Position numbers and translations under genes: made by a program
DNA from: Hymenobacter convexus
GTDB taxonomy: Bacteria > Bacteroidota > Bacteroidia > Cytophagales > Hymenobacteraceae
NCBI RefSeq assembly: GCF_030580955.1
Contig: NZ_JAUQON010000001.1
Coordinates: forward strand, 682,001-746,000
Direction: 5' to 3'
Length of the DNA stretch: 64,000 nucleotides
The notes under the pieces: generated by a model
Database searches by the model: none
What the model saw: the letters and a program-made list of their open reading frames with translations, nothing else
Told to the model about the DNA's origin: nothing
Shown: positions 57,959 to 64,000 of the stretch, piece by piece
How positions within the stretch are numbered: the first letter of the stretch is position 1
How the letters are laid out: every line of letters starts with the position of its first letter

Positions 57959-57966
57959 AGATACGG
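57959..57966 (-). promoter_or_regulatory. Possible -7 box of the kinase gene
   Basis: On the - strand TATCTTGG (57966-57959) resembles TAnnTTTG with one mismatch. It would give the GTG at 57929 a leader of about 20-25 bases. Confidence 0.35.
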
Positions 57967-58049
57967 TGGCGCGGCCGAAAACCCTGAATCGGGGTGCCTG
58001 CCCGGCCGGGCGGCGGGTGAGGCCTGCGCCGGGATGGGCTTTAAAGCTA

Positions 58050-58112
58050 ACTCGCACTCTGAAAACCCGGACTCGCACCCGAAACCGCCGGACTCGCGCC
58101 GGGGCGATTTTG
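58050..58112 (+). repeat. Three direct repeats at exact 21-bp spacing upstream of the adhesin promoter
   Basis: ACTCGC recurs at 58050, 58071 and 58092. The first two 21-bp units match at 15 of 21 positions (ACTCGCAC identical). The third is adjacent to and overlaps the -33 box. Spacing of two helical turns puts the motifs on the same DNA face. Confidence 0.75.
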
Positions 58113-58138
58113 GCGGCATTGGGGCCGGGCTACCTTGT
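58109..58138 (+). promoter_or_regulatory. Promoter of the beta-helix adhesin gene
   Basis: TTTG (58109-58112) and TACCTTGT (58131-58138) are 18 bases apart. The leader to the ATG at 58245 is about 100 bases. Confidence 0.6.
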
Positions 58139-58244
58139 GCGGCAAGAGCGCCCATCGCAACCGCCCCAGTTGGTGCTTGCGTGTGGAGTGCAGCGGTTGC
58201 TAGCCAGCGTGTTATTCGCCCAAAACATACTTCATTTCCCTCTT

Positions 58245-61200
58245 ATGTCTGAAACAACTACGATGCCCCGCCCGGCCCGCTGGTACCGCTTGGGCGGCGC
58301 GCTGCTGGCGCTGCTGCTGAGCGGCCCGGCCGCCCTGGCCCAGCTCAGCGGCGCCTACACCATCAACAGCGCCCTGCCCACGGGTGGCACCAACTACGCC
58401 AGCTTCGGGGCGGCAGCCACGGCCTTGACCACCAGCGGCGTGAGCGGGCCCGTGACCTTTGCGGTGAGCAGCGGGCCCTACACCGAGCAGCTGCGGCTGC
58501 CGGCCATCACGGGCAGCAGCGCCACGAACCGCATCACCTTCAACGGCAACGGCCGCACCATTCAGTTTACGCCCACCGTGGCGGCCGCGCCGGCTGTGAT
58601 GACGCTGGACGGGGCCGACTACATCACCCTCAACAACCTGAACGTGACGGCCCTGGCCGGCAGCACGGCCAGCTGGGGCGTGCAGCTGGTGAACAACGCC
58701 GACAACAACGTGGTGAGCAACTGCACCGTGACCTGCGGCGTGGCCTTCAACTGCGCGGGCATCGTGTCGGGGGCTTCCACCACCAGCATCACCGCCGCCG
58801 GCGCCACGGCCAACCAGAACGTGACCATCACGGGCAACACCGTGCAGGGCGGCTACTACGGCATTGTGGCCATGGGCAACACGGCGGCGGCGCCCACGCC
58901 GGGCGTGGTCATCAGCAACAACACGGTGAGCGACTTTTACCAGTACGGGCTGTACGCGGGCTACCTCGACGCCCCGCAGCTGACCGGCAACGAGGCCACG
59001 CGGCCCACAGCGACTTCGGTCACGACCTACTACGGCATCTACCTTACCACCGGCATCAGCGGCGCGGCCGTGGAGCGTAACCGCCTGCACGGCGCGTTCG
59101 CACCGGGCACGGGCGGCACCTCCTACGGCATCTACGTGGGCACGGGCACGGCGGCCACCGCCACCAGCCCCAACTACGTCATCAACAACCTGGTGTATGA
59201 CATCTCCGGCTCGGGCGGGGTGTACGGGCTCTACAACAACAGCTCGGCCTACACGCGCTACTATCACAACACCGTCGACATCACGGACCCCGCCAGCACG
59301 TCCGTCAACAGCGCCTACGGCTTTTACCAGCTGCTGGGGCCAAACGTGGAGTTCCTCAACAACATCGTGCGGGTGAACCGGGGCGGAGGTATGCCGCAGT
59401 TCGCCGTATTTCTCTCCAACGGCACCACGGGTTCGACCATCTGCAACTACAACGACCTGAGCGGGCAGGGCGCCAACTTCGTGACCGGCGCCTACGCCCT
59501 AGCCAGCTTCCCGACGTTTGCCGCGTGGCGCACCGCCAACGGCAGCGCCTTCGACCAGAACAGCACCAACGCCGAGCCGGGCTTCGTGAGCGCGGCCACC
59601 GGCAACCTGCGCCCCACCGCCAGCCCCCTCGACGGCAAGGCCACGCCGCTCGCCCGCGTGCCGCAGGACTTTGCGGGCACCGCCCGCGCCGCCGCGCCCG
59701 ACCTGGGCGCCTACGAGTTTACACCGCCGGCCTTCGATGTAGCCGTGCTCAGCATCGACGCGCCTACCTCGCCGGTGGTGGCGGGCGCGCGGCCGGTGGT
59801 GGCCACCGTGCTCAACAACGGCAGCACCACGCTGACGTCGGTGCGGCTGCAGTACGTGCTGAACGGCGGGACGCCCGTGGCCCAGACCTTCACGCTGAGC
59901 GGCCTGGCCGCCGGCACCAGCCAGAGCCTCACCTTCACCACGTCGGCCACGCTGCTGGCCGGCTCCGACACCCTGACCGTGACGGCCAGCCTGCCCAACG
60001 GCCAGCCCGACGCCAACGCCACGAACAACACCCGCACCACGGTGCTCTACACGGCCCTGCGCGGCACCTACACCATCAACCAGCAGCAGCCCACGGGCGG
60101 CACCAACTTCGCCAGCTTCGGGGCGGCGGCGGCGGCGCTGAATGGCGGCGGCGTGAGCGGCCCCGTGCGCCTCAACGTGCTGAACGGCCCCTATACCGGC
60201 CCGTTCATCTTGGGCGTGATACCTGGCGTGAGCGCCACCGACACCGTGGTGGTGGACGGCGGCGCCGGCAAGCAGACCCTGACCTACGTCGGTACGGTCG
60301 TGCAGTCGGCAGCCATTTCGCTCCTCGACACCGACTACGTGACCCTGCAAAACCTGACCATTGATGTGGCGGGCGCCCCGGGGGCAACCATCACCTACGG
60401 CACGGGCGTGCAGCTGCAGGGCCCGGCCGAAAACAACCGGATTCTGGCCTGCGTGATACGGGGTTCGCTGTCCACTACTTCGGCCGGCTGCATGGGCATC
60501 TCGCTGGTGCCCGGCGGCCCCAGCAGCTCCAGCTCGCTGGTGCCGTCCGGCAACGCCACCAACCTGCGCGTAGAAGGCAACCTCATCAGCGGCGGCTATA
60601 GCGGGCTGGCGATAATAGGGTACGCCACTGCCAGCCGGGCCACCGGCATCCGGGTCATCGGCAACGAGGTGCGCGACTTCTACCAGCGCGGCATCGACCT
60701 GGAAACCACTGCCGGCGCGCGAGTGACCGGCAACAACGTGCACCGCCTGAACCGGTCGGTGACCACCACCTTCTACGGCATCTACGCCTTCAACAACCTG
60801 TCGTCGGCCGTCGAAAGCAACCGCATCCACGACACCTTCACCGGGGCGCCCACGGGCGGGGCCGGCAGCAGCGCCTACGGCATCTACTACACGGCCAACA
60901 GCGGCACGCTGGGAACTGAAAACGACGTGGTGAATAACGTGGTGTATAACTTCACCGGCACGGGCATCGACTACGGCCTCTACAACTCGGGCACCGGCTA
61001 CACCCGCTACTACCACAACACCGTGGCCTTCGACAACGCGGCCTACACCGGCACGTCGGTCTGCTACGGCTTCTACCAGACGGGGGTGGCCAACTTGATT
61101 GATTTCCGCAACAACCTGCTGAGCGTGACGCGTGGCGGCACGGGCAGCAAGTACGCGCTGTACTTCGGGGCCGCCACGTCCACCATCACCTCCGACTACA

Positions 61201-62492
61201 ACGACCTGTCGGTAAGCGGCACCAACGCCTACACCGGCTACTACAACGCCAACCAGGCCACCCTCGCCAACTGGCGCGCCGTGAATAGCGCCGCCTACGA
61301 CCAGAACAGCGTGGCCCTGGCCCCGCAGTTTGCCAACACCGCCACCGGCGACCTGCTGCCCCTCAACGCGGCCCTCGACGGCACGGGCACCGGCGCGCTG
61401 CTGGCCCGCGTGCCGCGCGACATCGTGGGCGTGCTGCGCCCCGCCCTGCCCGACCCCGGCGCCTACGAGCTGACCGTGGTGACCAACGACGTGGCCGTAC
61501 TGAGCATCAACGCCCCCGCCACGCCGGCCGTGCTCGGCACGAACCCCGTCACGGTGACCATTCGTAACGACGGCACGGCCCCGCTCACGTCCGTCACGCT
61601 GAGCTATGCGGTGAATAACAGCGCCACGCCCGCCACCAACTCGCAAACCTTCACGGGCCTGAACCTGGCCTACCGCGCCACCCAGCAGCTGGCCTTCACG
61701 GCGCCCATCGTCCTCACGCAGGCCGGCACCTACACCCTCACCGTGACCGGCAGCCTGCCCAACGGCCAGCCCGACGGCAACGCCGCCAACAACACCCAGA
61801 CCATCACCTTCGACCAGCCCACCCCGGCCTACGACGAGCCCTGCGGCGCCCTCGCCCTTACCGGCCAAATCACTGCTTCCAACGCGAACTGCACCACCAG
61901 CGGGGGCGGCGATATCCTGAACTCGCTGCCCACCTGCTCGGGTGCGCAGCTGCCCAAGGATGCGTGGTTTACCTGGACGCCATCTGTCAGCAACCCCACG
62001 CTGTACTTCAGTGGCAACGCGGCCGGCCTGGTGCGCGTGTTCACGGCCGCTACTTGCTCCACCGGGTTTGTGCAGGTGGCCTGCCGCGCCAGCGCGGGCG
62101 CCAATACCAGCCTGGGCACCGTGGCCCTGACGGGCCTCACCGCCGGCCAGCGCTACTACCTGGCCGTGAGCGGCTACGCCAGCGCCGACCCCACCGGCCC
62201 CTTCACCATCGGCCTCACGCCCCTCGGCACCCGCCCCCAAACCAACGCCGCCGCCCTCACGGTGTTCCCCAACCCCACGGCCACCGGCGCCTTCACCCTG
62301 CGCCTGAGCGGCCTCGAAGCCCGCACCGGCCGCCTGCAGCTGCTCAACGCCCTGGGCCAGGTGGTGCGCGCCCAGCCGCTCACGGCCGCCCCGGAGCAGC
62401 AGGTGAGCACCCGCGGGCTGGCCCCGGGCCTCTACACCCTGCTGGTGCAGGCCGGCGCCGAAACGCTGACTCGCAAGGTGGTGGTGGAGTAA
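58245..62492 (+). CDS. Secreted beta-helix adhesin-like protein with T9SS sorting domain
   Basis: This 1,415-residue protein has a signal peptide (RWYRLGGALLALLLSGPAAL). Two large modules repeat with a 571-residue period: GAYTINSALPTGGTNYASFG at 58350 and GTYTINQQQPTGGTNFASFG at 60063. Each has a parallel beta-helix stretch (YITLNNLNVT, NCTVTCGVAF, YYGIVAMGNT, FYQYGLYAGY) followed by an Ig-like unit (VAVLSIDAPTSPVVAGARPV). A beta-sandwich follows (EPCGALALTGQITASN, DAWFTWTPSV), and then a T9SS type A domain (VFPNPTATGAFTLRLSGLEA, ending TRKVVVE). The open frame extends 984 bases upstream opposite the kinase gene, but that part is a shadow. An adhesin or glycan-binding protein is likely; the ligand is unknown. 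Confidence 0.85.
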   Translation: MSETTTMPRPARWYRLGGALLALLLSGPAALAQLSGAYTINSALPTGGTNYASFGAAATALTTSGVSGPVTFAVSSGPYTEQLRLPAITGSSATNRITFNGNGRTIQFTPTVAAAPAVMTLDGADYITLNNLNVTALAGSTASWGVQLVNNADNNVVSNCTVTCGVAFNCAGIVSGASTTSITAAGATANQNVTITGNTVQGGYYGIVAMGNTAAAPTPGVVISNNTVSDFYQYGLYAGYLDAPQLTGNEATRPTATSVTTYYGIYLTTGISGAAVERNRLHGAFAPGTGGTSYGIYVGTGTAATATSPNYVINNLVYDISGSGGVYGLYNNSSAYTRYYHNTVDITDPASTSVNSAYGFYQLLGPNVEFLNNIVRVNRGGGMPQFAVFLSNGTTGSTICNYNDLSGQGANFVTGAYALASFPTFAAWRTANGSAFDQNSTNAEPGFVSAATGNLRPTASPLDGKATPLARVPQDFAGTARAAAPDLGAYEFTPPAFDVAVLSIDAPTSPVVAGARPVVATVLNNGSTTLTSVRLQYVLNGGTPVAQTFTLSGLAAGTSQSLTFTTSATLLAGSDTLTVTASLPNGQPDANATNNTRTTVLYTALRGTYTINQQQPTGGTNFASFGAAAAALNGGGVSGPVRLNVLNGPYTGPFILGVIPGVSATDTVVVDGGAGKQTLTYVGTVVQSAAISLLDTDYVTLQNLTIDVAGAPGATITYGTGVQLQGPAENNRILACVIRGSLSTTSAGCMGISLVPGGPSSSSSLVPSGNATNLRVEGNLISGGYSGLAIIGYATASRATGIRVIGNEVRDFYQRGIDLETTAGARVTGNNVHRLNRSVTTTFYGIYAFNNLSSAVESNRIHDTFTGAPTGGAGSSAYGIYYTANSGTLGTENDVVNNVVYNFTGTGIDYGLYNSGTGYTRYYHNTVAFDNAAYTGTSVCYGFYQTGVANLIDFRNNLLSVTRGGTGSKYALYFGAATSTITSDYNDLSVSGTNAYTGYYNANQATLANWRAVNSAAYDQNSVALAPQFANTATGDLLPLNAALDGTGTGALLARVPRDIVGVLRPALPDPGAYELTVVTNDVAVLSINAPATPAVLGTNPVTVTIRNDGTAPLTSVTLSYAVNNSATPATNSQTFTGLNLAYRATQQLAFTAPIVLTQAGTYTLTVTGSLPNGQPDGNAANNTQTITFDQPTPAYDEPCGALALTGQITASNANCTTSGGGDILNSLPTCSGAQLPKDAWFTWTPSVSNPTLYFSGNAAGLVRVFTAATCSTGFVQVACRASAGANTSLGTVALTGLTAGQRYYLAVSGYASADPTGPFTIGLTPLGTRPQTNAAALTVFPNPTATGAFTLRLSGLEARTGRLQLLNALGQVVRAQPLTAAPEQQVSTRGLAPGLYTLLVQAGAETLTRKVVVE

Positions 62493-62514
62493 AGCAGCCC
62501 GAGTAATTCGGCCA

Positions 62515-62576
62515 CTAAAAAAGCCGGAGGCATTTCCCGCGTTGATTCGCGTGGGAAATGCCTCCGGCTTTTTTAG
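62515..62576. terminator. Bidirectional terminator
   Basis: A 24-bp perfect stem starting CTAAAAAAGCCGGAGGCATT (62515-62538) pairs with 62553-62576 across a 14-base loop. Its T-rich ends serve the adhesin gene (+) and the Ppx/GppA gene (-). Confidence 0.94.
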
Positions 62577-62599
62577 CGAGAAGGACCGTTAGTCAGCGG

Positions 62600-63553
62600 C
62601 TACAGACCCAGCATTTCCGCCAGCACGCCTTCCTTCAGCGCATACGCCGAGGTCTGGATGCGCGTAATTTCCGTGATGCCCAGCACGTAGTCAATGAGCA
62701 CGGCGGCCACCACCAGCATATCGGCCCGCATCGGCAGAATGCCCGGAATGGCCACGCGCTGCTCGTGGTTGCCGGCCAGCAGGTGGCGGTAGCTTTCCTG
62801 GAAGCTACTCAGGCGTAGTTCGGTGCGCGGCGGCAGGTTGGCGTCGGTACGTAATTCGCCGAGCTGCATGTCGGCCAGGCTATCGAAACTGCCCGAGGCA
62901 CCCACCAGGCTCACCGGCTGGTAGCGCCGCACAGCTTCGATAAGCGGTTCGAGAACGGTGCCGAGGTATTGCTGCTCGGCTTCCACCGCCGCGGCCGGAA
63001 ACACGCCGCTGGGGTCGGGAAAGAACTTGTCGAGCAGGCGCTGGGCCCCGATTTCGAAGCTCTGCTTCCAGAAAATGGTGGCTTGGTTGGCAATGATAAA
63101 CTCGACGGAACCGCCGCCGATGTCCATTATCAGGTGGTGCTCAGTGCCCAAGTCCACGGCCTGGCGCACACCTTCGCAGATGAGCTCCGCCTCGCGGTCG
63201 CCGGGAATGACGTTGACCTGGATGCCGGTTTGCTCGAAGATGTCGCGCACCAGCTCGGGGCCGTTTTTGGTCACGCGCATGGCGCTGGTGGCCGTGGCGC
63301 GCACCTCTTCCACCTCGTGCAATTCCATTTCTTCCTTGAAGCCGGCCAGCGTGTGCAGGGCCCGCGCATAGGGCTCCGGCGCGATGACGCCCTGGCTGAT
63401 GCCACCCTCGCCGAGACGTACGCCCACTTTGGTGCGCAGCAGCACCAGCGGTTTTTCGTCGGGCCGGGTGGGCATTTCCACGATAAGCAGGTGAAAGGTA
63501 TTGGTGCCCATGTCGATGAGGGCGACGCGGCGATGGGCGTGCGGTGTGTGCAT
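62600..63553 (-). CDS. Ppx/GppA family phosphatase
   Basis: This 317-residue member of the exopolyphosphatase / pppGpp phosphohydrolase family has an actin-like ATPase fold. The N-terminal phosphate motif is RVALIDMGTNTFHLLIVEM. A second motif, HHLIMDIGGGSVEFIIANQA, and VPLVGASGSFDSL-type C-terminal segments follow (VSLVGASGSFDSLADMQLGE). The conserved acid in EVEEVRATATSAMR is present. It lacks the C-terminal HD domain of long GppA/Ppx forms and is the length of the short type. Which substrate it prefers, polyphosphate or pppGpp, cannot be told. Confidence 0.9.
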   Translation of the reverse strand: MHTPHAHRRVALIDMGTNTFHLLIVEMPTRPDEKPLVLLRTKVGVRLGEGGISQGVIAPEPYARALHTLAGFKEEMELHEVEEVRATATSAMRVTKNGPELVRDIFEQTGIQVNVIPGDREAELICEGVRQAVDLGTEHHLIMDIGGGSVEFIIANQATIFWKQSFEIGAQRLLDKFFPDPSGVFPAAAVEAEQQYLGTVLEPLIEAVRRYQPVSLVGASGSFDSLADMQLGELRTDANLPPRTELRLSSFQESYRHLLAGNHEQRVAIPGILPMRADMLVVAAVLIDYVLGITEITRIQTSAYALKEGVLAEMLGL

Positions 63554-63556
63554 GAA

Positions 63557-63642
63557 GTAGCGTGGACTTTTAGTCCGCGAGTTTAGCGAAGCAGTGGTGC
63601 AATACGGCTAATAGGCCGGCGCGGACTAAAAGTCCACGCTAC
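63557..63642. repeat. Dispersed palindromic element, copy 2
   Basis: GTAGCGTGGACTTTTAGTCC plus GCG (63557-63579) is exactly complementary to 63620-63642 across a 40-base spacer. Each arm is itself a palindrome. The right arm supplies the stop codon of the methyltransferase gene. Related in design to 41684-41755. Confidence 0.85.
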
Positions 63643-64000
63643 GTGGCGAACCGGCAGAACGTGCCCAGCGGCAATTTCCGCTGCCCGGCATCGTGCAGGT
63701 AAATCTCGCCCAGCTCGCGCACGGCTTTCTCGCCGGGAAAAATGGCGGTGGTCAGGTTGTCGAGAATCAGGGCCGAGAAGCCCAGCGAGTACAGGTTCAC
63801 CACGAAGAAATGGTCCTCCGGGTCGAGAAGCTGCTGGCTGAGCTTGAGCATTTCGTTGAGCTCGTCTTCGAGCTGCCACTTCTCGCCATTCGGGCCGCGG
63901 CCGTAGGCGGGCGGGTCGAGGATGAGGCCCTGGTATTTGCTGCCGCGCTTCACCTCGCGCCGCACGTACTTCATGGCGTCTTCTACAAGCCAGCGCACGC
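63639..64000 (-). CDS. RlmI-like SAM-dependent methyltransferase, C-terminal part
   Basis: This gene runs off the right edge; 120 residues of its C-terminal half are present. RWLVEDAMKYVRREVKRG, the catalytic-type LILDPPAYGRGPNGEKWQLE and HFFVVNLYSLGFSALIL are typical of the Rossmann methyltransferase that modifies 23S rRNA cytosine C5 (RlmI) or a close Bacteroidota relative. The DPPAYG motif replaces the more usual DPP-F. The stop codon TAG lies inside the right arm of the palindromic element. The assignment to RlmI itself is tentative because the N-terminal part is missing. Confidence 0.8.
   Translation of the reverse strand, partial: VRWLVEDAMKYVRREVKRGSKYQGLILDPPAYGRGPNGEKWQLEDELNEMLKLSQQLLDPEDHFFVVNLYSLGFSALILDNLTTAIFPGEKAVRELGEIYLHDAGQRKLPLGTFCRFAT

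Noticed and set aside
57261..58244. Upstream extension of the beta-helix adhesin frame by 328 codons
   Set aside because: It runs antisense through the kinase gene and across its promoter; the signal peptide and promoter place the real start at 58245.

Overview
The window comes from a GC-rich member of the Bacteroidota, most likely Hymenobacter or a close relative in the Hymenobacteraceae. The evidence is the gene order rpoC - DUF3467 - rpsL - rpsG - fusA - rpsJ and onward to rplQ, promoters of the Bacteroidota type (TTG or TTTG, about 19-21 bases, TAnnTTTG), type IX secretion sorting domains (T9SS, PNP motif near the C-terminus) on four large exported proteins, zinc-free forms of S14, S4 and L36, and the general absence of Shine-Dalgarno sequences.

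Region 1 (1-27.6 kb) is the str/S10/spc/alpha ribosomal supercluster on the + strand. It runs from the 3' part of rpoC to rplQ, with fusA, secY, map, infA and rpoA inside. It is unusually interrupted. Three A/T-richer small or orphan genes lie between rpoC and rpsL. An O-antigen-ligase-like membrane gene separates rpsJ from rplC. Three genes (a SUKH-like protein, signal peptidase I and an NAD(P)-dependent dehydrogenase) separate rpsN from rpsH. At the two larger breaks the upstream ribosomal block ends in an intrinsic terminator and the downstream block has its own promoter. Both new leaders contain terminator-like hairpins that could act as attenuators. Many of the remaining intergenic gaps hold inverted repeats without a T tract.

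Region 2 (27.6-37.7 kb) holds a thioredoxin-like lipoprotein, enolase, an FtsB/DivIC-type division protein, a giant CUB/CARDB surface protein with six tandem repeats of exactly 360 bp, a small exported protein, a second O-antigen-ligase-family gene, and an HscA-like Hsp70 on the - strand.

Region 3 (38-45.7 kb) is a + strand run: DUF4331 T9SS cargo, membrane-anchored TPR protein, HupE/UreJ-family permease, two small proteins and a His-rich-plug TonB-dependent receptor. I read it as a candidate metal or cofactor acquisition cassette. It ends at a convergent terminator shared with a secreted GH13 alpha-amylase.

Region 4 (48.1-64 kb) has two paralogous YkuD_2-type L,D-transpeptidase-like proteins, a large lipoprotein, an MFS transporter, an Ldh-family dehydrogenase, and a LytTR response regulator with a TPR histidine kinase. 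The kinase is divergent from a 1,415-residue beta-helix T9SS adhesin whose promoter is preceded by three direct repeats spaced exactly 21 bp. A Ppx/GppA phosphatase and the 3' end of an RlmI-like methyltransferase close the window, separated by a perfect long inverted repeat of a dispersed element also seen at 41.7 kb. No tRNA, rRNA, CRISPR array or transposase was found.
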